64,000 nucleotides of DNA from contig JAPLKA010000043.1 of NCBI GenBank assembly GCA_026388315.1, forward strand, positions 1-64,000, given 5' to 3'. Below are positions 43,601 to 52,910 of the stretch, piece by piece (position 1 is the stretch's first letter; the number at the start of each line of letters is the position of its first letter). Under the pieces are notes generated by a model. It searched no databases. It was not told the DNA's origin and was given only the letters and a program-made list of their open reading frames with translations. The stretch comes from Pseudomonadota bacterium. Its GTDB lineage: Bacteria; Desulfobacterota; Syntrophorhabdia; Syntrophorhabdales; Syntrophorhabdaceae. The translations under genes were made by a program, and so were the position numbers.

Positions 43601-44188
43601 AAAAGCAAAGACGTAATCACATATGTTCAATCTTACTTAAAAGACAATCAGGGCTTCCTTTACACCATTTTCGGATGGTTGTTTGTCCACAGGTTAGGAT
43701 ATATCGTTGATCATGAACCCGAACAGTCTGCCTTAAGCCGGAGTTGGATTGACGAATGGAAGCTCGGTCTCATTATCACCGATACACTCATGGAATGCGG
43801 CTACGATGAACAGCAAAGTACATGGTCTCTGCTAACGACAAAAATCCTGACAACCCACCAATCCTGTCTTATTAAATCAAAGGAAGGGCACATTCTTACA
43901 TTACTCGAATCCCTGTTTTCGGACCTGGAAGTTCAGCACTTTCTGCAAATAAATCGCTACAAGGAAGCCCTCTGGTTTAATAAAGAATCTTTCGAGCAGC
44001 TTATGAGATGGATTTTTATCGTTTCAATTATTACGCTCTTTTCAGACCCTTCCCTGTCAGCACGTGACGCAACAAACAAGATCATTTCGCATTTCAAAAC
44101 AGTTAATCAACTCCTGAATATATCAGAACAATCGAATTACCAAGTCGAAATGCTGCTGGAAATAGCAAAGACTAAGGAAATCCAATGA
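40652..44188 (+). CDS. Very large GH13 (alpha-amylase superfamily) protein
   Basis: 1178 residues from GTG 40652; ATG 40691 may be the real start because an extended -10 box lies at 40666. An N-terminal domain of about 330 residues with no known motif leads to a GH13 barrel (about 340-760) with region I DMVPNH (408-413), nucleophile Asp528 (RFDAAMTL) and acid/base Glu593 (MAEAFW). The C-terminal 400 residues are helical and unassigned. No signal peptide, so it is cytosolic and may act on glycogen or trehalose-type glucans. It faces the aldolase gene tail-to-tail with a four-base gap. Confidence 0.8.
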   Translation: MLACAGIMSPTHIMEFHISRKARDLYRFDDALFSLSGNVVFANFHAARMFAQKINQKKDLVAFPEQSVKAGQINAMGLIDEVLHYVVALYREEIDPQITEKALGWLYEKLGKATVDTMLYRFTDEFPPVSVYKNQADIEHYLESSTSNIPNRLIVLEEMILLWLTNINPAFLPFGELFDDTTLKKETGYLTAIKSLKDFFEKAPPFGPDNQNLIDMLRSPAVAVPYSLPGQIEYIREHWGFLLRKFQYRILGSLDLIKEEEKITFAGPGPMEVLSMEALRLIGIDLEAEHFSPDLDWMPRLVLIAKNIYVWIDQLSKKYGQNITRLDQIPDGELDMLQKQGFTGLWLIGVWERSPSSQKIKQLCGNPEAVSSAYSLFDYTISNDLGGEEAYQALKDRAWKRGIRLASDMVPNHTGVFSKWTAEHPDWFISLNHNPFPWYSFNKYDLSPDRRIGIFIEDHYFNRTDAAVVFKRVDRETGEEAYVYHGNDGTSMPWNDTAQLNYLKPEVREAMIQTILHVARKFSIIRFDAAMTLTKKHYQRLWFPEPGKGGAIPTRAEYGLTKDAFNKLVPNEFWREVVDRIAVEAPDTLLMAEAFWLLEGYFVRTLGMHRVYNSAFMNILRDEDNAKYRTVMKNILEFDPEILKRLVNFMNNPDEKTAAEQFGKDKKYFGICTMMVTMPGLPMFGHGQVEGYTEKYGMEYSRAYWDEIPDAYLVQRHEKEIFPLLHKRHLFAGVENFLLYDFFSDNGNVNEDVFAFSNRYNNDRTIVVYNNKNGNTKGWIKTSVAYSAKKGPDGTRILSRENLGNGLNFNDGDNYFTTFKDHTTNLEYIRKNRELFDKGLFMELGPYDYHVFIDFYEIQDNERQHYASLASYLKGRGVPNIDGALHEVFLQPVHRSFGELVNAHTLRRYIEIYDDFSDKKLKKVPEEFMNEIEGKTIDLLREITFFLNISGDELKIARDITHIAEVILGLSHIKKNLTSSQDKKSKDVITYVQSYLKDNQGFLYTIFGWLFVHRLGYIVDHEPEQSALSRSWIDEWKLGLIITDTLMECGYDEQQSTWSLLTTKILTTHQSCLIKSKEGHILTLLESLFSDLEVQHFLQINRYKEALWFNKESFEQLMRWIFIVSIITLFSDPSLSARDATNKIISHFKTVNQLLNISEQSNYQVEMLLEIAKTKEIQ
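40666..40674 (+). promoter_or_regulatory. Extended -10 promoter element
   Basis: TGGTATAAT is a perfect TGnTATAAT extended -10 box without a good -35 hexamer. Transcription would start near 40681, leaving a ten-base leader before ATG 40691 and excluding the GTG at 40652. Confidence 0.4.
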
Positions 44189-44192
44189 AAAA

Positions 44193-45719
44193 CTAATCTG
44201 CCAAATCGCTGGTATCTTCTTTACCACTTGCAGCAGAAGAAGTTCCTACCTCTTCCGGGTACGCCAGATGAAAATCATGGAGTGTAGTATGCTTGGCAAT
44301 TAAATCTTTTGTATCAACTACCCCAAGTTGTCCAAACAAGAAAGCAAACTGGTCATATAGATTCTCTGCAACTTTTGCCCGGACATCTTCCGGCATAGTC
44401 CATATCATCCATTTGAAAGGACCTGTCGCTTGTTTACGCGTGCTGTATGCAAACTGTGCAAAAGTCTTACCGGCTTTCCAGTCTCCTCTAAATTTGTCAG
44501 CTAAAAACTGTTCTATTTCACTCTGTGCACCTTTTACTTTATAGATTCCGTTATCAAAGGTGATGTTTTGAAAACCGGTAGCAAGATGTACTTCTACAGC
44601 TTTATTTTGAGGAAACAAGCTAAAGGCATTATTCGGTAAAGTTGATGCCCCATGCTGAACTGAACCAGCCCATCCGTATTTTTTACCAAAATCTGTTGCC
44701 ATCCTCAATATTTCAAAAGCTATAGAAACATCGGCTACTGATCCATCTGGAAGCGGGGTGCCTCCGTGGGCAGTACCATCATTTACAGCTATCTTACGAA
44801 TACCAAGCGCAGGGTCAATTCCCAACCGTTTCATATTTGCAATAATACCTTCAGCATAGGCTTCAAGGTCTTCCTTCCTGGTATTCATCTTACCGACCTC
44901 GCCAGTTTCTCCACCCAATAACACTGTCCAGGGAATTCCAAGCTCTTTTTCCAGTGCCCTTACATCAGCAATTTTCTCGGCAGTTAATCTGGCATTTTCT
45001 GCTTGCTGCTCTTCAAAAGATAGATTTTCTTCGGTTCTTCGCTCAAAAGGAGACATGTCAAGATCGATTGACCCAAAACCTGCTGCCAATAATTCCTGAA
45101 TAAGCTTTCTGTGTGTATTTATTTCCTTTGCGGCCGGAGTTCCGCCTTCTCTGACCGGTGCGGATTTTAACTGCACATGATCGCCTTGCAAGAAAAGCGG
45201 ACCCTCAAAACCTTCCAGCATTGCCGCAGCTTGAAGGACCGCGGCATATTCCGCCGGGCTTTGATTGGTATAGCCCATTTCTGAACGGGCGATCTCAGTG
45301 ATAAGTGCCCCGACTTTGTTATCATTGGCAGCCTTGAACAGCGCTCTTGCACAATCTAACGTGCCTACGCGAATATTGACTGCAGGAAAAGACATTTCTC
45401 TATTTATTCGGCCCTCCGCTATGGCAACATACGCTTCCTGCGGTGAGGCCAGCTTTACATTCAGTTGTTGTGCGCCTTCGCCTATTATCCATCTGGACAA
45501 TGCCTGCACATCCGCTGGAGCGCTCCTGTCACCAAAATCCGCCGCATTAGCCGCCAATGTCGGCAATGAACCCTTAAAGGCATCAACATTATCTATATGA
45601 AGCGCACCCTTACTGATAGTTGCACCTCTTAAGCCATTACTCATTATATCTGCTCTATTTGTAAATACTTTTATCGCTGATGTTTGATGAACCATATTCG
45701 CTCCAATTCTTGCTGCCAT
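44193..45719 (-). CDS. Class II (zinc) fructose-bisphosphate aldolase-like enzyme
   Basis: 508 residues from ATG 45719, chosen because AAAGGAGG precedes it. The class II aldolase core is seen as FLQGDHVQLK (catalytic/zinc region near 185), SIDLDMS, GGETGEVG, NDGTAHGGT near 330 and VQHGASTLPNN near 375, the histidines being probable zinc ligands. It is longer than E. coli FbaA (about 360 residues), with extra N-terminal sequence. It follows fbp by 22 bases, so the pair would run triose phosphates to fructose-6-phosphate. Assignment to FBP rather than tagatose-bisphosphate rests on context. Confidence 0.78.
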   Translation of the reverse strand: MAARIGANMVHQTSAIKVFTNRADIMSNGLRGATISKGALHIDNVDAFKGSLPTLAANAADFGDRSAPADVQALSRWIIGEGAQQLNVKLASPQEAYVAIAEGRINREMSFPAVNIRVGTLDCARALFKAANDNKVGALITEIARSEMGYTNQSPAEYAAVLQAAAMLEGFEGPLFLQGDHVQLKSAPVREGGTPAAKEINTHRKLIQELLAAGFGSIDLDMSPFERRTEENLSFEEQQAENARLTAEKIADVRALEKELGIPWTVLLGGETGEVGKMNTRKEDLEAYAEGIIANMKRLGIDPALGIRKIAVNDGTAHGGTPLPDGSVADVSIAFEILRMATDFGKKYGWAGSVQHGASTLPNNAFSLFPQNKAVEVHLATGFQNITFDNGIYKVKGAQSEIEQFLADKFRGDWKAGKTFAQFAYSTRKQATGPFKWMIWTMPEDVRAKVAENLYDQFAFLFGQLGVVDTKDLIAKHTTLHDFHLAYPEEVGTSSAASGKEDTSDLAD

Positions 45720-45741
45720 TTTATTTCCTCCTTTAAAATTT

Positions 45742-46728
45742 TTATCGTTTCTTGAGTACCTCAACGATCTCATCCACCAGCGGCTTTGAACCGACATAAA
45801 GTGCAGTCCTTTGATGTTGTTTCTTCGGCTGAATTTCAAGTATCGGTGTTCCTGTTTCATCCACAGCATCTCCACCAGCCTCCCGGCACATGAAGGCGAC
45901 AACAGCAGCCTCATACATCAACCGCAGTTTCCCTTCAGGCCTGTTTTTCTTTGGATTCGGATGGTTCACAATAGCAGGATACATGAACATACCACCGTTG
46001 GAAAGGGTCCGATGGAAATCCCCTGCCAGGGCGCCGAGGTATCTATAGGAATATTTATTTACGTTTCCGCTTATCCACTCCTGGATCCGATATGCATAGG
46101 TAGAATGGTTGGCAGCGTTAAATGACAATTCCCAGCTCTTTTTATCCTTCGGGAGAATCATACGGACAGGCTTGACATAATTCATTGTATCATCTATATG
46201 GAATCTCCATGTTCCGGCTTCTTTCAATGCAAGTGTAAATGTGCCTGTGGGTATCACAAACATGCCCGCTGCTATATAATCTTTTCCTGCCCTCAAATGG
46301 CAGTCCTCAGATCCATTGAGGTTTCTCTTGGCAATGCCGAAGAGAAAACCGACAGGCAGTCCGTGGGCAACATTTGATGAACCATCCAGTGGGTCAAAAT
46401 AGACAAAATAACGACCGCCCTCTTCATTAAGCGGTATAATATCATCAACTTCCTCGCTGACCGCATGGATTACCCTGTTCGTACTCTTCAGGTAATGGAT
46501 TGCAATCTCATGGGCAATCTGATCCATGCGCATCACATCTTCGCCCTGCACGTTGATTGTGTTTGCAAGCCCCAGGTTTCCTTTTAAGGCGCCTGTCAGG
46601 TAGTAGTGCTGAATATGCTTCGCTGCGCTTACAAGGGCATCCATCAGAATAAGAAAGTGGTAAGTACGGTTATATTTTTCCTGATGATCAAGTAAAAAAT
46701 TCAAAAAGGTTTGTTCAAGTTGTATCAT
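45742..46728 (-). CDS. fbp: Fructose-1,6-bisphosphatase class I
   Basis: 328 residues from ATG 46728 (AAAGGAGC upstream), the normal length. The metal-binding motif is FDPLDGSSN near 118, with the substrate loop SNGGMFMYPAI near 250 and the C-terminal GGDAVDETG. It dephosphorylates fructose-1,6-bisphosphate in gluconeogenesis and is co-transcribed with the aldolase. Confidence 0.95.
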   Translation of the reverse strand: MIQLEQTFLNFLLDHQEKYNRTYHFLILMDALVSAAKHIQHYYLTGALKGNLGLANTINVQGEDVMRMDQIAHEIAIHYLKSTNRVIHAVSEEVDDIIPLNEEGGRYFVYFDPLDGSSNVAHGLPVGFLFGIAKRNLNGSEDCHLRAGKDYIAAGMFVIPTGTFTLALKEAGTWRFHIDDTMNYVKPVRMILPKDKKSWELSFNAANHSTYAYRIQEWISGNVNKYSYRYLGALAGDFHRTLSNGGMFMYPAIVNHPNPKKNRPEGKLRLMYEAAVVAFMCREAGGDAVDETGTPILEIQPKKQHQRTALYVGSKPLVDEIVEVLKKR

Positions 46729-46912
46729 GTTAGCTCCTTTAAAAATTGATATTAATATTTTTATATTCATTTACTATAAAAGAATCTGTTAAATCAATAA
46801 AATCCTTAACAATATAAAATAGCTTCCATCCGGGGTCAAAGGCCTTTTATCACGTTGCTTCACGCGGCAATGCGGGGGATATAGATTAGCCTTTGCCATT
46901 AAAAACTAAGTG

Positions 46913-46941
46913 TTGAAATAATATTATAGCAAAGCTATCCT
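46913..46941 (+). promoter_or_regulatory. Promoter of the phosphofructokinase gene
   Basis: TTGAAA (46913-46918), a 17-base spacer and TATCCT (46936-46941), about 50 bases before ATG 46990. It lies in the divergent gap shared with fbp. Confidence 0.5.
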
Positions 46942-46989
46942 ATGAGCAATGAATTACAACTTTTCTGTTGAGTGGAGGGAGAAAAAATC

Positions 46990-48093
46990 ATGAAACTGAA
47001 AATAGCTATTTTAACAGGTGGAGGAGATTGCCCCGGCCTGAACGGTGCAATCAAATGGGTAACAAAAACCGCTCTTGATCCAAAGCTCGCTGAAAAGCGA
47101 TCTGTTTCTTTTGAAGTTATCGGTGTTGCTGATGGCTGGAGGGGATTGGTAGAGGTTGACCCTGATGATCCGAAAAGTTGCGATCGATACCTCAGGTATC
47201 TGGATGGAGAGATTGTTCGGGCATGGGACCGTTATGGTGGAACAAACTTAGGAACCTCACGTACAAACCCGTTCAATCCAAAAAATGATCGTTCTGATAA
47301 ATTAATTGATAATATTAAAAGGCTTGGGATAGACGTACTTGTTGCGATTGGTGGAGAAGATACGCTTGGTGTTGCCTATAAATTACACAAACTGGGTATC
47401 AAGACGGTAGGTATTCCCAAAACTATTGACAATGACCTTGTAGGAACCGAATATTCGCTCGGTTTTGATACCGCTGTTAATGTAATTATGGAGGAAATTG
47501 ACCGGCTGAGAACCACTGCAGGTTCTCACGGCCGGATCTTTGTTGTTGAAACAATGGGACGCCATGCAGGATGGCTCGCCCTCCACGGAGGTGAATGCAG
47601 CGGTGCATATATCATTTTGATACCTGAATACCTTTTTGATATGAACCAGGTATGCGAACTCCTTCGTGAGCGAAGGGGACGGGAAATAAATTATTCAATT
47701 ATTGTCGTTTCTGAAGGGGCAAAACCTTCGGGACAGCATGAATTTCTAAGAGATGGCAAGATAGATGACTTCGGACACACCTCACTTGGAGGAATAGCAA
47801 GTTATGTAGCCGGTGAGATTGAAAAACAAACAGGATTCGAATCGCGCAGTCTCATCTTGAGTCATTTACAACGGGGAGGCACGCCATCCGCACATGATCG
47901 TTTAATGGCCAGATGGTTTGGCATTGCCACTGTTGATATGATTATCAACGAGGATTTTGGACGCATGGTAAGCCTTGTACAGGGTGAAATCAGAAGCGTT
48001 CCCATGAAAGAGATCCTCAATAAATTGAAACTTGTTGACGTGGAAAAATATTATGATACCGAACGGTACAATGGCCGCAGATCAATAATGTAG
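46990..48093 (+). CDS. pfp: PPi-dependent 6-phosphofructokinase
   Basis: 367 residues from ATG 46990 behind GGAGGGAG. The nucleotide-site motif is GGEDT, with Asp where ATP enzymes have Gly, and PKTIDND has Lys where ATP enzymes have Gly; both mark pyrophosphate as phosphoryl donor. GGGDCPGLN at the N-terminus and METMGRHAGWLA are standard. The enzyme is reversible and sits opposite fbp/aldolase, so flux through this node can run in either direction. Confidence 0.9.
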   Translation: MKLKIAILTGGGDCPGLNGAIKWVTKTALDPKLAEKRSVSFEVIGVADGWRGLVEVDPDDPKSCDRYLRYLDGEIVRAWDRYGGTNLGTSRTNPFNPKNDRSDKLIDNIKRLGIDVLVAIGGEDTLGVAYKLHKLGIKTVGIPKTIDNDLVGTEYSLGFDTAVNVIMEEIDRLRTTAGSHGRIFVVETMGRHAGWLALHGGECSGAYIILIPEYLFDMNQVCELLRERRGREINYSIIVVSEGAKPSGQHEFLRDGKIDDFGHTSLGGIASYVAGEIEKQTGFESRSLILSHLQRGGTPSAHDRLMARWFGIATVDMIINEDFGRMVSLVQGEIRSVPMKEILNKLKLVDVEKYYDTERYNGRRSIM

Positions 48094-48100
48094 ACAAATC

Positions 48101-48967
48101 TTAACCTATATTGCCGGCAAATCCATATGTATCAACCTGCCAGCCTTCAGCAGGCATTCGCACACCGTCAATATAGACCGTTCTGTCATCAAGCGCAACT
48201 CTCCCTTTTGCAATCAGCTCATGTACCACAAAAGGATATATCTGCCAGTCTCCTTCCGTCCTGAGCACTTCCTGAATACTGGCAGAAACCTGCTCCAGCG
48301 ATGTGTAAAGCATATTCCTTTCTCTTTGCGCGGCCTCCCGAAATTGCGGGAGGGTTCTTGCATCTGTTTTCTCCGCAAACCTTCTGATATCGCGCAACTC
48401 ATCATCCCACGTTGAGAGCGGCAGGGATCGTGATTGGACCAATATCGGACCTCCATCATCACTTGCATCAACAAAAAATACTGTTGATTTCACACTGTTT
48501 TCTTCAGCCAGTATTGCTTTGGCAGTAGGCCTCCACCCAAGCCCTACGTATTTTCTCGCATCACCAGGATGGACATTGAGAATGTGCGGAAAGTATCTAT
48601 TGGCCATCCAGTCCCCTATCCACAGGTCGTATCCGGCCAGGCATATGAGATCCGGTCTGCCGTTCAACCCCTGCTCCATAAGCGTCATGATTGCCATGTC
48701 ATAGCTGTTTCTCTCAATACCGTACCTGGGAATCTTTTCAAGTCCCCACATCTCCCTGAAATATCTCGCAGAATCCAGCAAGGCTACAGGAACACCACGG
48801 TCTTTTGCTTTCAATACCCCTGCACAAAGAGGTGCGTTACTGAAAACGAGGTGCTGTTTATCGGGGTCCCGCTCGTATATTTTATCATAATTGGTTCCCG
48901 AGCCAGAAACGCCGCAGGCGTACCTGATTGGCCCGGATGATGGATCGTAAATCAATTTCACTGTCAT
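48101..48967 (-). CDS. purN: Glycinamide ribonucleotide formyltransferase-like protein
   Basis: 288 residues, longer than usual PurN (about 200). The phosphate loop is GVSGSGTNYDKI near 19, the catalytic region DLICLAGYDLW...NVHPGD carries Asn and His, and the Asp motif is DASDDGGPIL. A central insert of about 50 residues (about 180-230) and a PurN-like end (QIYPFVVHELIAKGRV) account for the length. It follows purL on the same strand, supporting a role in purine synthesis, though another formyl or carbamoyl transfer cannot be excluded. Confidence 0.75.
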   Translation of the reverse strand: MTVKLIYDPSSGPIRYACGVSGSGTNYDKIYERDPDKQHLVFSNAPLCAGVLKAKDRGVPVALLDSARYFREMWGLEKIPRYGIERNSYDMAIMTLMEQGLNGRPDLICLAGYDLWIGDWMANRYFPHILNVHPGDARKYVGLGWRPTAKAILAEENSVKSTVFFVDASDDGGPILVQSRSLPLSTWDDELRDIRRFAEKTDARTLPQFREAAQRERNMLYTSLEQVSASIQEVLRTEGDWQIYPFVVHELIAKGRVALDDRTVYIDGVRMPAEGWQVDTYGFAGNIG

Positions 48968-49009
48968 TTCTCATACCCCCTTTATTTTCCGGGCTTACAT
49001 CACCCCTCG

Positions 49010-49065
49010 TAACCGTTCAAGCAGTTCAAATCATTCAAGCAGTTCAAACGGGTTAAACGGGTCAG
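49010..49065. repeat. Phased short repeats between purL and purN
   Basis: Five or six units of about ten bases share the word GTTCAA or its variants (TTCAAGCA, TTCAAATCA, TTCAAACGG, TTAAACGG). A similar array lies beyond the other end of purL (53031-53085), and both are preceded by a GGGCTTAC-type motif. Confidence 0.6.
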
Positions 49066-49068
49066 AGT

Positions 49069-52000
49069 TCATTTTACCACATCGCACCATTCCCTCGCAT
49101 TCTGGAACATTTGCATCCACGGGGATGCCTTGAGCTCATCGTTCAGATTGGAGGGCATCCACGGCCATTGCCATTTCAGAAACGCCCGCTCCGGATGAGG
49201 CATTATTGCGAGATGTCGTCCATCCTGTGTGCAGAGTCCCGTAATCCCGAAAGGTGAGCCGTTTGGATTAAAGGGATAGCTTTCCGGATGCCGCCCGTCA
49301 ACCCGGCCCTCATCGTCCACAAAGACGAGCGGAACAAGCCTTTTCGTGCGTACCTCGTCCATAAGTGTCGGGTCAGGAAAGTATAGCCTGCCTTCGCCAT
49401 GAGCTACCCAGACTCCAAGTGTTGAATCGGTCATGCCTTTGAACATTATTGCCGGACTTTCTATGATCTTGACCATCACCCAGCGCGATTCAAAACGCCC
49501 GGACAGATTTTGAATAAAGCGCGGCTGTTTATTGTCAGAGATGCCCGGCCAGGGCACCCACCCGAGCAGCCCAAAAAGCTGGCAACCATTGCACACGCCC
49601 AAAGAAAATGTATCGGAACGCGCATAAAAATCATCAAACATTCGCCTCAACTTTTCGTGAAACCTGATAGCAGCAGCCCACCCCTTGGCGCTTTCAGGAA
49701 CATCGGCGTAAGAGAATCCTCCAACAGCAACCAGACCCCTGAAACGTTCCAGGGTAATGTGTCCGCTGATCAGATCAGTCATCGTCACATCCCACGGGCT
49801 GAAACCTGCCTGATAGAAAGCTGATGTCATTTCGCGGTCGCCGTTACTGCCCTCTTCCCGGAGAATGGCAATCTCCGGTTTGTCTTTCACTTCGAGAATA
49901 TGTGCTGGTGTGGGTTTTGGTTCAAAAGGGATGGTATAGCACGGAACTTTGCGGTCAAAGATATTCCCTCTTTCCTGATCGGCACAGAGAGAATTCATCT
50001 GAAGGCGCTCGATCTGATAGGACGTTTCTTCCCACCATTCACGAAGAACGCACATACTATTTTCAAGTACCTTCTGTGAGTTATAGGTTACAAGAATCTT
50101 CTTTTCCTCAGTTGTTTCTCCGATAACGCTGGAGCGCAGACGGAAGGAATCAAGTATCTCCATCACCTGCGGAACATCGCTCGGATTACACTCGATAACT
50201 GCTCCCAGTTCTTCAGCAAAAAGTCTTTCAAGGGGGCTTGATGGATCATCCATTCGTATGTTCAAACCACAGTTTCCTGCAAACGCCATTTCCAGAAGTG
50301 TTGTGATAATGCCCCCATCGCTCACGTCGTGCCCTGCGAAAATGAGATTTTCCGATATCAGTTTCTGGATTGCGTTGAATGCAGCTTTGAGCGTTTCGGG
50401 ATTATCCACGTCAGGTGATTCGTCTCCGACCTGCCCGTAAACCTGCGCCAGAACCGAACCCCCAAGTCGGGCTTTATGCGGAGCGATTTCAATGAAAATT
50501 AGCCGGCTGTTGCCCGGGTTTTTTATATCAGGGGTCACAACCCTCGTAATATCCGGCATTGTCGCGTATGCAGAAATAACAAGCTCGCGGGGAGATTTCA
50601 CTATTTCGTCTCCCACACGGGTTGCCATGGAGAGGCTGTCTTTTCCGCCATCAACCGCAATACCCAATCGAATCATCAGATCCCGCATAGCACAAACAGC
50701 ATCATAAAGCGCCGCACCCTCTCCGGGCAACTTTGGCGCCCACATCCAGTTGGCCGAACACTTTATATCCTGCAGGCTGCTGATCTGCGCCCACACAATA
50801 TTGGTCAGCGCTTCTCCAACTGCCATCCGCGCGCCTGCTTTTGCATTAACCAGCATTTTAATCGGCTGCTCGCCTATGGACGTGGCTGCACCAGTTAATC
50901 CAAAATGGCTCTGGGCTATCACAGCCACATCACCAACCGTTAACTGGAGCGGGCCGCAGCATTGTTGTTGCGCGATTAAACCGGTAACGCTTCTGTCCAC
51001 CTTATTCGTAAGAAATCTCTTTGAACCGACTGCAAGATTGCGAAGCACACGGGACAATGCTGCTTCCACCGACACATCAGCCGGCAATTCAACGGGTTTT
51101 AGTGCATATTCGAGCCTTTCATCTGTGAAGGTTTTCTGCGGCATATTGCCGAGTACCTTCGAAAGATCGAGATTTACAGGTGTTGAATCATCTTTCTCAT
51201 CATGCACAACAAAGCGGCCGTCTCCTGTAACCGTCCCGAGAACTTCGCAATTTACCTTTTCCCTTTCACAGATCGACTCAAATTCTGCAATCCTCCCGGG
51301 TTTAATCAGAAAACCGCATCGCTCCTGGAATTCGGCAATCCAGGTTTTAAGCACCGAAAGAGTCGGGTCTCCCAACCTGATACGCCGCAGCTCAATTTTG
51401 CCCCCTGCCTTTTCGACAAGCTCTTTGAGAACGTTTGCCGGACCGCCTGCCCCCTGGTCATGGACGCTTACGATAGGATTGCTATCTCCCATTTCAATAC
51501 ACGCCCTGATGACGCGGTTCATCTTTTGTTCCATCTCTGCATCGCCACGCTGGACAGCATTGAAATCCAGCTCTTCCGCATTTTCGCCCTGAAGCTTACT
51601 GGAAGCCGAACCGCCGCCGACGCCAATACCGTAAGCAGGGCCGCCTACCTGGACAATGAGCATTCCTGTTTCAGCTTCGTCCTTTTCAACATGCCTTGCA
51701 TCGATTTGTCCGATGCCGCCCGTAAACATGATTTTCTTTATCCATCCCCAACGTTCTCCGGTGGGAAGCTTCTGGTCAAAGGACCGCGTAAACCCGAGTA
51801 CAACCGGTTCGCCAAACTTATTTCCGTAATCGCTGGCGCCATCGCTTGCCCGTATCTCCATCGCCAGAGAAGAAGCGAGACTCGACGGATAAGCAAAAGA
51901 TTCAGTTTCCCATGGCAGGTCATATCCGGGGATAAGCAGGTTTGCGGTACAATACCCGGCCGTTCCGGCAACCACCAGACCGCCTCTACCTGTTGCCTGA

Positions 52001-52896
52001 ACATCGCGGATCCTCCCGCCCGTACCTGTTTCGGCGCCGGGGAAAGGAGCAACCCCGGTGGGAAAATTATGTGTCTCAGCAGTAAAGATGATGTGGTAAC
52101 GAACCTTCTTTTGATTGAAAGGCGCCGGTTTTCCGGGTTGTTCAGGGACGATAGTCCAGCAGTCATAGCCTTCAATCCCGCTTGAATTATCCTTAAAGGC
52201 GATGATGCTGTTTGACGGATTCGCTTTTAGAGTTGATTTTACAATATCCATAAGCGTTTCCGGCATAGCAATACCATTTATAACCTGTTTTCCTCTGAAG
52301 TAGCCGTGCCGCGAGTGTTCACTGTTTGCGTTATCCAGATCCCTTATTTCAACAATTGTTGGATTTCTTCCCTCTTGCTTCACAAAATAATCGTAATAGA
52401 GATTCCTGTCCCACTCATCCATGGCAAGCCCCGGCACCTCCAGGAGGGCATCCGGGCCCTTTTCTGACATAGGAACCTCAAAAACAGGTTCCGGCAGAAT
52501 CCCGGTTTCAAACGTCTGCAACGGTTGAACATACAGGTATTCTGTCATTCGATCATGATTTTCCCGAACAAAGCAGTCCCTGTCAATCCCTGAAGCAAGG
52601 AGATACCGTCGGGAACGTTCTATGCGGGTAACCTTTTCAAGCCCGCAGGTCTGGCAGATGGCGACGATATTAGTTGAATAGGCTGTCGCGAAATTCATCC
52701 GCGGGCCAAGCTCTACCACATCGACTCCATCAGGGTTGACCGGCTTCGTGGAAACACTTTCCGTTATAAAACCGTCGGCTAAAAGCTGCCTCAAAATCAA
52801 AAGTTCCTGGGCATTCAAGGGCCCGGAAGTTTCCACGTTAAAGCAATATTCGAGGTTTCCATTTCTTTCCAAAAAAAAGTGTAGCATCATTTCCAT
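49069..52896 (-). CDS. purL: Phosphoribosylformylglycinamidine synthase, single-chain type
   Basis: 1275 residues, the large proteobacterial form that joins synthetase and glutaminase. NSEHSRHGYF near 195, ETHNFPTGVAPFPGAETGTGG near 275 and HDVSDGGI near 860 mark the ATP-binding synthetase; the C-terminal glutaminase has the nucleophile Cys in GVCNGCQL and the His/Glu of HPERAF. It makes FGAM in purine synthesis. The start at ATG 52896 is followed by a second ATG two codons later. Confidence 0.94.
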   Translation of the reverse strand: MEMMLHFFLERNGNLEYCFNVETSGPLNAQELLILRQLLADGFITESVSTKPVNPDGVDVVELGPRMNFATAYSTNIVAICQTCGLEKVTRIERSRRYLLASGIDRDCFVRENHDRMTEYLYVQPLQTFETGILPEPVFEVPMSEKGPDALLEVPGLAMDEWDRNLYYDYFVKQEGRNPTIVEIRDLDNANSEHSRHGYFRGKQVINGIAMPETLMDIVKSTLKANPSNSIIAFKDNSSGIEGYDCWTIVPEQPGKPAPFNQKKVRYHIIFTAETHNFPTGVAPFPGAETGTGGRIRDVQATGRGGLVVAGTAGYCTANLLIPGYDLPWETESFAYPSSLASSLAMEIRASDGASDYGNKFGEPVVLGFTRSFDQKLPTGERWGWIKKIMFTGGIGQIDARHVEKDEAETGMLIVQVGGPAYGIGVGGGSASSKLQGENAEELDFNAVQRGDAEMEQKMNRVIRACIEMGDSNPIVSVHDQGAGGPANVLKELVEKAGGKIELRRIRLGDPTLSVLKTWIAEFQERCGFLIKPGRIAEFESICEREKVNCEVLGTVTGDGRFVVHDEKDDSTPVNLDLSKVLGNMPQKTFTDERLEYALKPVELPADVSVEAALSRVLRNLAVGSKRFLTNKVDRSVTGLIAQQQCCGPLQLTVGDVAVIAQSHFGLTGAATSIGEQPIKMLVNAKAGARMAVGEALTNIVWAQISSLQDIKCSANWMWAPKLPGEGAALYDAVCAMRDLMIRLGIAVDGGKDSLSMATRVGDEIVKSPRELVISAYATMPDITRVVTPDIKNPGNSRLIFIEIAPHKARLGGSVLAQVYGQVGDESPDVDNPETLKAAFNAIQKLISENLIFAGHDVSDGGIITTLLEMAFAGNCGLNIRMDDPSSPLERLFAEELGAVIECNPSDVPQVMEILDSFRLRSSVIGETTEEKKILVTYNSQKVLENSMCVLREWWEETSYQIERLQMNSLCADQERGNIFDRKVPCYTIPFEPKPTPAHILEVKDKPEIAILREEGSNGDREMTSAFYQAGFSPWDVTMTDLISGHITLERFRGLVAVGGFSYADVPESAKGWAAAIRFHEKLRRMFDDFYARSDTFSLGVCNGCQLFGLLGWVPWPGISDNKQPRFIQNLSGRFESRWVMVKIIESPAIMFKGMTDSTLGVWVAHGEGRLYFPDPTLMDEVRTKRLVPLVFVDDEGRVDGRHPESYPFNPNGSPFGITGLCTQDGRHLAIMPHPERAFLKWQWPWMPSNLNDELKASPWMQMFQNAREWCDVVK

Positions 52897-52910
52897 CCTT
52901 TCTATTTATG

